A DNA stretch of 64,000 bases from Phycisphaeraceae bacterium. Lineage in GTDB: Bacteria > Planctomycetota > Phycisphaerae > Phycisphaerales > UBA1924. Under the pieces are notes generated by a model. The model had not been told where the DNA came from and searched no databases. It saw only the letters and a list, made by a program, of their open reading frames with translations. Within the stretch, counting starts at the first letter, position 1, and each line of letters begins with the position of its first letter. The translations under genes were made by a program, and so were the position numbers. This document shows, piece by piece, positions 1-7,022 of this stretch. The stretch is taken from the NCBI GenBank assembly GCA_019636555.1, contig JAHBXH010000001.1, forward strand, positions 1,708,928 to 1,772,927, read 5' to 3'.

Positions 1-1
1 C

Positions 2-49
2 GACTTAGAGAACGAGCGCCGAGCGGCCCGGAAGCGGCGCACGCTGTAG
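2..49 (+). CDS. C-terminal end of an unidentified gene entering from the left
   Basis: An open frame enters from the left edge in frame 2. It gives 15 residues rich in Arg and Lys (ending RKRRTL) before a TAG at 47-49. A charged, helical tail followed by a large palindrome and then a gene for a small HTH protein would suit the end of an integrase or recombinase at the edge of the integrated element. Fifteen residues cannot identify it, so both the gene and that role are inference. A competing open frame (frame 1) continues to about 186 and reads less like protein. Confidence 0.25.
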   Translation, partial: DLENERRAARKRRTL

Positions 50-122
50 ATTCCCGCTCTCACTCGGGCGTCACTTGGGCGAAGTGCGCTCGCACCTCTT
101 CCCCCGCCTCTGGCCACAGCGT

Positions 123-166
123 CTACTTCTCACGATGGGACAAGAACCCCATCGCTGGAGAAGTAG
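123..166. promoter_or_regulatory. Long imperfect palindrome before the first HTH gene
   Basis: CTACTTCTC (123-131) pairs perfectly with GAGAAGTAG (158-166). Inside that, CGATGGG (133-139) pairs with CCCATCG (148-154) around the 8-nt loop 140-147. The 16-bp arm pair ends three bases before the ATG at 170. There is no T-tract on either side, so it does not look like a simple intrinsic terminator. A dyad operator for an element-encoded HTH regulator, or an mRNA hairpin covering the start, are the likeliest roles. Confidence 0.5.
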
Positions 167-169
167 CCG

Positions 170-427
170 ATGGGTACGCAAACTGAGAAACCAAAGACGC
201 GGCGAGCCACGGGACGCGATCAAGCGGCCCTCCTCTCACTCGCTCCCGATGCTGTGTTGACGCTGGCGGAAGCCGCGTCGCTGGCCACGGTAAGTCTTCG
301 CCACCTCATGGCGGAGCGTTCGTTGGGGCGCGGCCCCCGGTGCTACTCACTTGGCGCGAAGTGCGTTCGCACCACGCGCGCCGACGTTGAAGCGTGGATT
401 CGCTCCCGCGCTGAGGTGGCCCGATGA
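170..427 (+). CDS. Small AlpA/excisionase-like HTH protein
   Basis: An 85-residue protein with a basic N-terminal tail (about residues 1-20). A MerR/AlpA-type helix-turn-helix follows at about 30-60 (LTLAEAASLATVSLRHLM), then a wing-like segment ending in DVEAWI, as in DNA-binding excisionase-family proteins. Such proteins act as recombination directionality factors or activators of integrative elements. The ATG at 170 follows a 44-bp palindrome. The stop overlaps the next start (ATGA at 424), so the two are translationally coupled. The specific role (excisionase or regulator) is inferred from fold and position only. Confidence 0.6.
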   Translation: MGTQTEKPKTRRATGRDQAALLSLAPDAVLTLAEAASLATVSLRHLMAERSLGRGPRCYSLGAKCVRTTRADVEAWIRSRAEVAR

Positions 428-666
428 GCACCGCCGCCGACTTGCCATTCTTGACCGTGAGTGAGGCTGCGCGTCTCACCCGCCTAAGCACCAAGAGCGT
501 CTACCGCTTGATCGACTCGGGCCAGATTCCCGCGATCAAGGTTTCCGGCAGCATCCGAATCCCCGTCGCATGGCGCGATGCGCTCATGCGAGCGGCGGGT
601 GAAGCCGTGGCCGCGTCTCTGGAGGCGGGTTCGCACCGCGCGGCGGAAGGGAGCGCCGGAGCGTGA
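424..666 (+). CDS. Excisionase-family HTH DNA-binding protein
   Basis: 80 residues. The segment FLTVSEAARLTRLSTKSVYRLIDSGQIPAIKV (about residues 9-40) is the standard excisionase-family winged HTH: recognition helix, then the IPAIKVSGSIRIP wing. It ends in an Ala-rich tail. It overlaps the preceding HTH gene by ATGA and the following gene by four bases (GTGA at 663). Two consecutive HTH proteins at the head of an element usually pair an excision factor with a regulator; which is which cannot be told from sequence. Confidence 0.7.
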   Translation: MSTAADLPFLTVSEAARLTRLSTKSVYRLIDSGQIPAIKVSGSIRIPVAWRDALMRAAGEAVAASLEAGSHRAAEGSAGA

Positions 667-1049
667 ACGTCGAACTCCGCCAAGCAATCTTGGGGTACGT
701 CAACGAACATGACCACGTTACGTTCGCGGAACTCCAACGGGAGTTCGGCTCCCGGTTCAACATGCGCGGCGAAGTCGGACTCGCACCGGAGCGCCTCCCG
801 ACCCTCCTCTATTGGGTCGGCATGAGCCGCGAGTTCTGCGCCGCGGTCAATGACTTGACCGCGAAGCGCGGGCCGCTCGCCCTCGCGCTGTGCTCCCCGA
901 TGGTCTACATCCTTGACGGCGCGACACTCACGCTCCCCATCGCTACGAAAGCCCACCCGTACAAGTCGGATCACTGGTTGCCCGTGGTCATTCGTCCGCG
1001 TGCGAAGTACGAAGCGGAGGAACGGAAGGGACGGGCGAAGCGCGCATGA
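663..1049 (+). CDS. Conserved-looking 128-residue protein of unknown function
   Basis: I do not recognise this family. It begins with a GTG overlapping the previous stop, and ends with ATGA overlap into the replication gene, so it sits in a tightly coupled four-gene unit. The N-terminal half (VTFAELQREFG) has the look of a small winged-helix start. The middle contains a Trp/Met-rich stretch, and the C-terminus is strongly basic (EAEERKGRAKRA). Its position directly ahead of the primase-helicase suggests a replication accessory or loader, but that is positional inference only. Confidence 0.6.
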   Translation: MNVELRQAILGYVNEHDHVTFAELQREFGSRFNMRGEVGLAPERLPTLLYWVGMSREFCAAVNDLTAKRGPLALALCSPMVYILDGATLTLPIATKAHPYKSDHWLPVVIRPRAKYEAEERKGRAKRA

Positions 1050-3343
1050 GTTACCTCGCGGACCCATCCCGGCCCCTCGCCCCGCTCCAGTTCGGCGCGG
1101 ACGCCCCCGCTTCCATCGGTGAAGCAGCGCTCGGCTATCGCGCGATGGGGCTCCGGGAGGTGGCGCTGGAGCACCGCTCCAAGCAATCGGTGGGCAAGTG
1201 GGGCATCGCGCGCCCGCCCGAAGCGCTCGATTCGCTCTACAAGGCGGGCGCAAACGTCGGGATTGTGCTCGGCACGAACTCCCGCAACCTCGCGGACATT
1301 GATTGCGATTGGCCGGAGGTGGCGGCGCTCCTGGCCCGCTCCGCGACGCTCGCGGAGTGTCCGACGTTCGGACGCGAGAACCTCGCGGCTTCGCACTTCC
1401 TGTTTGTGTGCGAAGGCGAGCACCGAATCACGAAGTTCGGATTCACGAAGGATGAGGCGGCGGCGCTCGGGCTCCCCGCCGACGATAAAGCGATGGTAGC
1501 GGAGATTCGCGGGAGCGGTCACTACACCATGTTCCCGCCCTCCGTGCATCCCTCCGGGGTTCGCATCGCATGGAAGCGGCCCGGCGCGCCGCCCGTGCTC
1601 CGGCTCGCGGAGGTGGAGGCGATCATCGCCCGCGTTGCCGTGCTCGCGGTGTTCGTCCGCAAGTGGCCCCGAGTGGCGGGGAACCGGGATGAACTCGCCC
1701 TCGCCCTCACCGGCGCTTGCATCGGCGCGGGGATGAGCGATGATGCGGCGAACGAAGCGGTATCGCTTGTGGCGGAACTGGCCGGGGATGAGGAGCACGC
1801 GAAGCGCGGGACGAAGGCGAGCGCCACCCGTGAGAAGATGGAAGCGGGCGACCCTTGCACCGGGCTTACCCGCTTGTGCGAGTTGCTCGGCATCGCGTCC
1901 GTCGCGCCGAAGTTGGTGAAGTGGTGGACGTGGGGCAAGCCCAAGGCGAAGGCGAAGGGCGGGCGCGACGAAGACAACGTATCCGGGCGCGACGTGGGGC
2001 GGATGCTCCTGGCGGCGCGGGAACGTCGGCTCCTCCGCTATCAAGATGAATGGTTCGAGTACCGGGGAGGGTGCTACCGCCCCGTGGAAGACGGCGCGAT
2101 CCGCCGAGAGGTGTACGCGACGATGGAACGGGAGGAACTCCCGACCCATGCGGCGGCGGTATCGAACGTGGTAGATGCGCTCGATTCGCTCGCCCTCGTG
2201 CCCAAGCATGAGCACACCCCGCCGAGTTGGTTGGATGGGCGCGCCGGCCCGAAGCCCGGTGAACTCGTGGCGCTCCCGAACGGGCTCCTCCACCTCCCGA
2301 GCGGTGAACTCCTCCCCGCCGATCCGGCACTCTTCACGCTGAACGCGCTGGACTATGCGTACAGCGCGAGCGCCCCGGCCCCCGAGCGGTGGCTTCGCTT
2401 CCTTGAAGCCTCATACGAACCCGATTGCATCCCCGTGATTCAAGAGTGGTTCGGGAACGGGCTCACGGACGACACCTCCCAACAGAAGATTCTCACGATC
2501 ATCGGCCCACCGCGATCCGGCAAGGGGACCACGGTTCGGGTCTTCGCACGGGTCATCGGCCCGGCCAATGTCTGTTCGCCCCGCCTCTCGGCGCTCGGCG
2601 AGAACTTCGGGCTCGCCCCGCTCATCGGCAAGCGCTCCGCGATCCTCTCGGATATGCGGATGGGCAAGGGGACGGACGTTGCGGCGGTGGCCGAAGCGAT
2701 GCTCCGCGTCTCCGGCGAAGACGACGTGAACATTCCCCGGAAGCACCGGGACGATTGGCAAGGGCGACTCCCCACGCGGTTCCTCATCCTCTCGAATGAG
2801 CCTCCGTCGATCACGGACCCGAGCGGCGCTCTCGCCTCCCGGTTCATCGTGCTTCAGATGAACACCTCATTCCTTGGGCGCGAGAACCCCGCCCTCACGG
2901 ATGAACTCCTCACGGAACTCCCCGGCATCTTGAACTGGTCGATTGAGGGGTGGCGGCGCTTGGTGAAGCAAGGGCGCTACAGCGTGCCCGCGTCATCCGC
3001 CGAACTCGTGGACCACGTTCGGCGCGTCTCCTCCCCGATGGAGTCATTCATCGCGGATGAGTGCGAGTTCGCGCACGATGCAATGGAGAGCAAAGCGATG
3101 CTCCACGAGCGCTACCGCGATTGGTGCATCCGGGAGGGCGTGATGGCGCTCTCGCGTGAACTCTTCGCCAAGCAGTTCATCGCGGCCACGCTGGGCCGCG
3201 CCAAGCCCGGCAAGAGCCGCAAGGCGGGCGAGGGGAAGCAAGAGCCGGTGTTCTTCGGGGTGCGGCTCCAGACGCCGCTAATCGAAGACTACAGCCTCTA
3301 CAACGGGAGCGGTGAGAGGGGAGGGACGCCCCGTGCGTTCTGA
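1046..3343 (+). CDS. Prim-pol / SF3 helicase replication protein (P4-alpha-like)
   Basis: 765 residues. The N-terminal part is an archaeo-eukaryotic-type primase-polymerase: catalytic Asp84/Asp86 in NLADIDCDWPE and the SGHYTMFPPSVHPSG block. The C-terminal part is a D5_N/SF3 helicase of the phage/plasmid primase family, with Walker A GPPRSGKGT at about residues 486-494 and a sensor-like FLILSNEPP followed by SRFIVLQM. This architecture primes and unwinds the element's own origin, as in P4-type satellites and many plasmids. It starts at ATG 1046, overlapping the upstream stop. A putative origin with iterons lies directly downstream. Confidence 0.88.
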   Translation: MSYLADPSRPLAPLQFGADAPASIGEAALGYRAMGLREVALEHRSKQSVGKWGIARPPEALDSLYKAGANVGIVLGTNSRNLADIDCDWPEVAALLARSATLAECPTFGRENLAASHFLFVCEGEHRITKFGFTKDEAAALGLPADDKAMVAEIRGSGHYTMFPPSVHPSGVRIAWKRPGAPPVLRLAEVEAIIARVAVLAVFVRKWPRVAGNRDELALALTGACIGAGMSDDAANEAVSLVAELAGDEEHAKRGTKASATREKMEAGDPCTGLTRLCELLGIASVAPKLVKWWTWGKPKAKAKGGRDEDNVSGRDVGRMLLAARERRLLRYQDEWFEYRGGCYRPVEDGAIRREVYATMEREELPTHAAAVSNVVDALDSLALVPKHEHTPPSWLDGRAGPKPGELVALPNGLLHLPSGELLPADPALFTLNALDYAYSASAPAPERWLRFLEASYEPDCIPVIQEWFGNGLTDDTSQQKILTIIGPPRSGKGTTVRVFARVIGPANVCSPRLSALGENFGLAPLIGKRSAILSDMRMGKGTDVAAVAEAMLRVSGEDDVNIPRKHRDDWQGRLPTRFLILSNEPPSITDPSGALASRFIVLQMNTSFLGRENPALTDELLTELPGILNWSIEGWRRLVKQGRYSVPASSAELVDHVRRVSSPMESFIADECEFAHDAMESKAMLHERYRDWCIREGVMALSRELFAKQFIAATLGRAKPGKSRKAGEGKQEPVFFGVRLQTPLIEDYSLYNGSGERGGTPRAF

Positions 3344-3850
3344 CACGATGCCGATGCCGGGTGTGCCGGGTGAGCCGGGTTCCACCCATTGCGCTCTCTG
3401 TATACCTCTTCTCTCTTTTCCTCTCTTTGTGTTTGAGTTCGGCGCGTGTTGCAATGGACCGCACCCGGATCACCCGGATCACCCCTCACGCGGCGGCGGG
3501 CGGATCACCCCGGATCACCCCGCGTATCGCCCTCGCCGCCCCGATAACCCACGCGCACGCGAGAGCACCGGATTGCCTATCCGGTTGATGCGGGCTCGAA
3601 CCGCCCTTGGCGTCTCAGGATCGGCCCTTCTCTCGGACCCGCCTAGCCGAGCCCGGCTAGTCCGTCATCCGGCCAGTCTGTTCGGTGTCCATAACCAAGG
3701 GCTGTTCGGGTTGATAACCGCGCTGCGTCAACCTGTGCGGCCTGGAGGGGATGAGGGGGTTGGGGAAAAAGAACCGGATATGCGGGCGGACCACCCCCTC
3801 CACCCCCATTGGTTTTTCCACGGCGGACGACGCGGAGGCTGTACGAACCC
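3344..3850. other. Putative replication origin / intergenic region of the element
   Basis: 507 bp with no convincing gene, although open frames cross it. It holds four copies of GGATCACCC (3467-3475, 3476-3484, 3502-3510, 3512-3520) arranged as two close pairs. There are also two perfect hairpins: ACCGGAT/ATCCGGT (3567-3573 with 3579-3585, 5-nt loop) and CTAGCCG/CGGCTAG (3643-3649 with 3654-3660, 4-nt loop). A pyrimidine-rich AT-richer tract lies at about 3405-3432. Iterons, dyads and an easier-melting tract immediately after a prim-pol/helicase gene are what a satellite or plasmid origin looks like. Assignment is by analogy. Confidence 0.5.
3467..3520. repeat. Four 9-bp iterons GGATCACCC
   Basis: Copies at 3467-3475 and 3476-3484 abut. 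Copies at 3502-3510 and 3512-3520 are separated by one base, and the pairs are 17 bp apart. All are in the same orientation. The 9-bp unit and the pairing resemble origin iterons bound by replication initiators, and the nearest candidate binder is the preceding primase-helicase. Confidence 0.6.
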
Positions 3851-4486
3851 ATGAGCACCACGAACCCCAACTCACCGCGGCGCGGACCGCTCACCGAGCG
3901 CGAGTTCAACGTCGCGTGCGAGGTGTACGCGAACACCGGCTCCAAACACGCGGCGATCCTCTCTATCTCTGGAGGCGCGACGGACGCGACGGGCCGACCC
4001 TCGCGGCGGCGCACCTTGGAGGATGCACTTCGCGCGAATCCCGAGTGGGCCGCGCGATGGGAGGAGGCGCGTTCCCTCGCGCTGGGCCGCGTGGAGCAAG
4101 CAATCGCCGCTGCCGCGTTCCGCATCGACACGCGCCCCATCTTCGACAAGTCGGGGAAGTTGCTGGGCGTTCAACAGGATTCCCGTCCGTCAAACGACAT
4201 GCTGAAGTTCATGGCGAAAAAGTTGTCGCCCGAGTGGCGCGAGACGAAGCAACTTCAGATTGAAGGCACCATCGACCATTCGCACACTCGCGCCGATGGG
4301 TTCGGACTCTACCTCACGCCCGACGACGTGCTCCACTTGGACGGAGAAGACCGCGCGAAGTTCCTTGAACTCCTCACCCTCATTCGCAATCGCCGCACAC
4401 CGGAGAATCCCAATGTCATCGACGAACCCGCCACGCGATCCATTCGACAACTTGATAGCCGGGGCGAAGTCCGCGATTCGGAATGA
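3851..4486 (+). CDS. Terminase small subunit-like DNA-packaging protein
   Basis: 211 residues from ATG 3851 (an in-frame ATG at 3809 exists but adds unconserved-looking residues). The N-terminal LTEREFNVACEVYANTGSKHAAI is an HTH of the type found in phage small terminases. It is followed by the pattern NPEWAARWEEA...ALGRVEQAI and then DSRPSNDMLKFMAKKLSPEWRE. That order (HTH, charged helix, SDxLLxFxLK..xPExY-like block) is typical of TerS proteins that recognise packaging sites. No large terminase is visible, so it would have to work with a helper phage enzyme. It overlaps the next frame by 74 bp. Confidence 0.55.
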   Translation: MSTTNPNSPRRGPLTEREFNVACEVYANTGSKHAAILSISGGATDATGRPSRRRTLEDALRANPEWAARWEEARSLALGRVEQAIAAAAFRIDTRPIFDKSGKLLGVQQDSRPSNDMLKFMAKKLSPEWRETKQLQIEGTIDHSHTRADGFGLYLTPDDVLHLDGEDRAKFLELLTLIRNRRTPENPNVIDEPATRSIRQLDSRGEVRDSE

Positions 4487-4709
4487 AGCCGAGTACGCGG
4501 CGCTCGCGGCCAAGGTGAAGGCGGGAACCGCCACGAACGCGGAGTGGTTGCGGTGGCGATTCTGGCCAAAGACGGAACTAGTCCAAGGCGGGTCCGTTTG
4601 CGTGGTGGCCGCTCGCCCGGTCACTACGGAGGAGTGGAAAGAGGTGGTGCGCCGCTCGCGTGGGCACACCGGCCCGCTCGTAGCGCCGGAGGAGCGCAAG
4701 AGCGAATGA
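4413..4709 (+). CDS. Small protein of unknown function overlapping the TerS-like gene
   Basis: 98 residues from ATG 4413, overlapping the end of the TerS-like gene by 74 bp in another frame. It is mostly helical and charged in the middle (NEAEYAALAAKVKAGTATNAEW) and ends in a short polar tail. I do not recognise a family. Its N-terminus (MSSTNPP) resembles those of the genes at 3851 and 5674 (MSxTNPN), which may reflect duplicated translation-start regions. The codon pattern matches its neighbours, so it is more likely real than a shadow. Confidence 0.5.
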   Translation: MSSTNPPRDPFDNLIAGAKSAIRNEAEYAALAAKVKAGTATNAEWLRWRFWPKTELVQGGSVCVVAARPVTTEEWKEVVRRSRGHTGPLVAPEERKSE

Positions 4710-4927
4710 ACAGGGTTTGCGGCTCGCACCCCTCCGATTGGCGTTGGCAGGGTGCGGGCCATGCTGGGCGGTGAAGTGATGCGCACCGCTCGGCTTGCTC
4801 TCCGGCACGTTGCCGGAGTCACCGTGTCGGGATCGGCAGTTCCCGGCACGGCTTCAAGTCCCGATCCTTCGTTCCACGCGCGAGCGTGGGGAGCGGGCAG
4901 AGTCAGTAGACCGCACGAGTAGACGCC
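4710..4927. other. Structured 218-bp intergenic segment with three hairpins
   Basis: I see no gene here. Three strong hairpins follow one another: CTCCGGCA/TGCCGGAG (4800-4807 with 4811-4818); CGTGTCGGGA/TCCCGGCACG (4823-4832 with 4841-4850, one G-U pair); and CCACGC/GCGTGG with a GCGA tetraloop (about 4875-4890). No T-tract follows any of them. The segment lies between a TerS-like gene and a scaffold-like region, so a structured RNA, a processing site or a packaging site are all possible. Confidence 0.45.
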
Positions 4928-5671
4928 ATGAGTACCGAACCCCCAATCGACACCAGCATAAGTATCTCCGCCGACCCCTCGGCAATCTCGGCGGTGCGGA
5001 GCCGCTTCGTCATCGGTGCGAACCCGACCGACGGCGCGGAGACGCTCCACCCTTCGTACACCGCCGCACTCGGGGCCGTCACCGTCGCGCACGAACGCGC
5101 CCGCGCGATGAGCGCCGCAGAAAGCGCGTTGAAGGAACAGCGCCACCACGATCCCGCCTCCCAACGTCGCCTCCGCGCGGGCGTGGAGCGTGCCTTGGGC
5201 GAATCACAGAAGGCAATCGGCGGCGCGATGGAGAGCATCGGCTCCGCTCGGGCCAAGGCGGTTGCGGGCATCGAAGCCGCTCTCCAAGTGGAGGAGCATC
5301 GCAACTCCCTTACCCATGCGGCGCGGGCGAGCGAAGTCCGCGCGGCTCTCCGCAACATGGGCCAGACGAAGGCGCTTGAGGCGCTCCGAGTCGCCATTCG
5401 GGACGGGCGGGTAGAGGCGGTGGCGAGCGCCTTGTCCGCCGATCCTCTCGCGGTGGGCTTGACGCCGAATGACGTGGAGGGCATCCGCATTGACGCAGAG
5501 CGGCGATTCGCGCCGGAACTCGTGACCGAGCGGGAATCGCTGGATTCCCTACGAACCCTTGTCGCCCGAGCCGGGGACGCGATCACCTCGCGTTTCCAAT
5601 CGCTTGTCGGGCAAGGCGAAGACGGACGGAGCGAAGCGGCTCTCCGCGCTCTCGAAACGGAGGCGAAGTAA
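4928..5671 (+). CDS. Helical protein of unknown function (possible virion/scaffold-module protein)
   Basis: 247 residues, almost entirely Ala/Arg/Glu-rich helix, with heptad-like stretches about 45-150 (HERARAMSAAESALKEQ and following) and no membrane segment or signal peptide. I do not recognise a family. Such long helical proteins are common just upstream of capsid genes in tailed phages and in satellite capsid-modifying modules. It is separated by two bases from the next gene, and both follow the structured segment at 4800-4890, suggesting one transcript. Function is inferred from position only. Confidence 0.55.
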   Translation: MSTEPPIDTSISISADPSAISAVRSRFVIGANPTDGAETLHPSYTAALGAVTVAHERARAMSAAESALKEQRHHDPASQRRLRAGVERALGESQKAIGGAMESIGSARAKAVAGIEAALQVEEHRNSLTHAARASEVRAALRNMGQTKALEALRVAIRDGRVEAVASALSADPLAVGLTPNDVEGIRIDAERRFAPELVTERESLDSLRTLVARAGDAITSRFQSLVGQGEDGRSEAALRALETEAK

Positions 5672-5673
5672 CC

Positions 5674-6255
5674 ATGAGCGATACGAACCCCAACACCCCG
5701 ACCGTGGAGGAACTCACCGCCCAAGTTGCGGCGCTCCGCGAGTTCCGCGCCAGCGTCGCCAAAGGCTTCGGCTTGGGCGATGATGCCGACGATGCCGCGC
5801 TCCTGGCCCGCCTCACGGAGACGACGAACGAACGCGACTCCTCCCGCGCTGAAGTGTCGGCCATGAAGGTTGACTCGGCGCTCCGCGAAGCCTTCGCCAA
5901 GAGCGGGGCCACGATGGGCCACTACGAAGACTTCCGCAACCTCGCGGCGGAGCACTTCCACCTTGACCCGAAGACGGGCAAGGTGGTTACGAAGCCGGAC
6001 GCGCCCACCCCGAACGTCGATCCGGCAACGTGGTGCGTGGTGGAACTCCGCCAGCGCCGCCCCGGATGGTGGCCGACTTCGCAGGGAGGCGGTTTGTCCG
6101 CCCGTGGAACTGGCTTCAGCGCCGCACGCGGCCCGAGCGATGATTGCTTCCGCCCCGGCCCATCCTTCAACTTCACGAAGCAACTTGCCTTTGAGGCGCA
6201 GCATGGCGCGGCGGCGGCGGACGCGGCGCGCCGGAAGTACGGCGGTGCGCGATGA
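5674..6255 (+). CDS. Phage scaffold-like protein
   Basis: 193 residues. The N-terminal half is a coiled coil (VEELTAQVAALREF...LTETTNERDSSRAEV). It is followed by ALREAFAKSGATMGHYEDFRNLA and the segment FHLDPKTGKVVTKPDAPTPN. The C-terminal RRPGWWPTSQGGG resembles short C-terminal motifs of phage scaffolding or head-assembly proteins (coiled coil first, Trp-rich tail last). No capsid gene follows, which is odd for a scaffold and would suit a satellite that remodels a helper's capsid. The family call is tentative. Its stop overlaps the next start by ATGA. Confidence 0.45.
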   Translation: MSDTNPNTPTVEELTAQVAALREFRASVAKGFGLGDDADDAALLARLTETTNERDSSRAEVSAMKVDSALREAFAKSGATMGHYEDFRNLAAEHFHLDPKTGKVVTKPDAPTPNVDPATWCVVELRQRRPGWWPTSQGGGLSARGTGFSAARGPSDDCFRPGPSFNFTKQLAFEAQHGAAAADAARRKYGGAR

Positions 6256-6674
6256 GCGAAGCAAACCGCATACTCGCGCGTCAGACTTCCCGCGCGAACA
6301 CCATCGCAAGCGCCGTGGCCTCCAGCCTCCACCGGAATGCAGTCCGCCGAGTCTGCGCCGTCGTCACCGATGCCGGTGGGCACTTCAACGGGTTGACCGC
6401 TCGCACCGCTCGGCTAAAGGTGCGATCCGTCTTCAAGGAAGACCCAATCCGCCACGTCATCCAGTATCACGCGACCCTCGCGGCGCGTGAGTGGCGGGGA
6501 CCGGCGGACGAAGCGCTCCGGCTCGCCACCATCCGCGCCGTCCGAGCAATCGGCCCCCTACTGGGCGATATGGCGTATCTCTCCGCCGTTCGCTTGCTTG
6601 TGGAGTTGGCGGGCACCCACCCCGAAGCGCTATCCCCGGAGGTGGCGGAGCATGTACGAAAGCGGGTGGGATGA
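6252..6674 (+). CDS. Small basic protein of unknown function
   Basis: 140 residues, basic and helical, beginning MSEANRILARQTSRAN and containing repeated Arg-rich helices (AVRRVCAVV, ARTARLKVRSVF). It has no recognisable domain or membrane segment. It overlaps the genes on both sides by four bases (ATGA at 6252 and at 6671), so it belongs to the same translationally coupled set as the scaffold-like and HTH genes. Confidence 0.5.
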   Translation: MSEANRILARQTSRANTIASAVASSLHRNAVRRVCAVVTDAGGHFNGLTARTARLKVRSVFKEDPIRHVIQYHATLAAREWRGPADEALRLATIRAVRAIGPLLGDMAYLSAVRLLVELAGTHPEALSPEVAEHVRKRVG

Positions 6675-6940
6675 TGGGCCGCCGTCGCCATGATTCGACC
6701 ATCGTTTGCCCCCTCCTCCGCATCGACGAAGCGGCGGCGCGGCTCGGGTGCGAACCCTCCGCACTCTGGGCGTTGCTCCACAAGGGCCAACTCCCCGCCG
6801 TGGTCCGGCTGGATCGGTACTTCCTCCAAGAGAAGCGGCTTGAGGAGGTGCTAGAGGTGTTGACGCGGCCCCCGAATCCGAGCCGGGCTCGGGCGGGGTC
6901 CGAACCCCCAGCCAATCGACAGCCCCACCCCTTGGGCTAA
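6671..6940 (+). CDS. Small HTH protein (AlpA/excisionase-like)
   Basis: 89 residues from ATG 6671, chosen because ATGA overlaps the preceding stop. The segment PLLRIDEAAARLGCEPSALW followed by LLHKGQLPAVVRLDRYFLQEKRLEEVL is a third excisionase-type HTH in the element: helix-turn-helix, then a Leu-Pro-Ala-Val wing. The tail is Pro/Arg-rich. It sits directly upstream of the methyltransferase promoter and could regulate the restriction cassette, or be a residual excision factor. Function is inferred. Confidence 0.6.
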   Translation: MMGRRRHDSTIVCPLLRIDEAAARLGCEPSALWALLHKGQLPAVVRLDRYFLQEKRLEEVLEVLTRPPNPSRARAGSEPPANRQPHPLG

Positions 6941-6961
6941 CAGATTCCTCCACCCCAAGCG

Positions 6962-7013
6962 CCGCGGTGCTCCACCGCTCCGGGTACAATGCTCCCGACA
7001 CCCTGTCGGGAGC
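6962..7013 (+). promoter_or_regulatory. Methyltransferase promoter with CCGCGG at -35 and start-site palindrome
   Basis: A TACAAT -10 box lies at 6985-6990. Exactly 17 bp upstream, at the -35 position, the sequence is CCGCGG (6962-6967), which is the expected target of an Eco29kI-type system. Transcription would start inside the perfect 10-bp palindrome GCTCCCGACA/TGTCGGGAGC (6991-7000 with 7004-7013, 3-nt loop), ten bases before the ATG. Both features look regulatory. No TTGACA-like -35 is present, so the promoter may be weak or need an activator. Confidence 0.5.
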
Positions 7014-7022
7014 ACGGAGCGC

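Noticed and set aside
3312-3854. 180- and 75-codon open frames across the putative origin
   Set aside because: Their composition is dictated by the GGATCACCC repeats and pyrimidine tract; no start signal or family resemblance.
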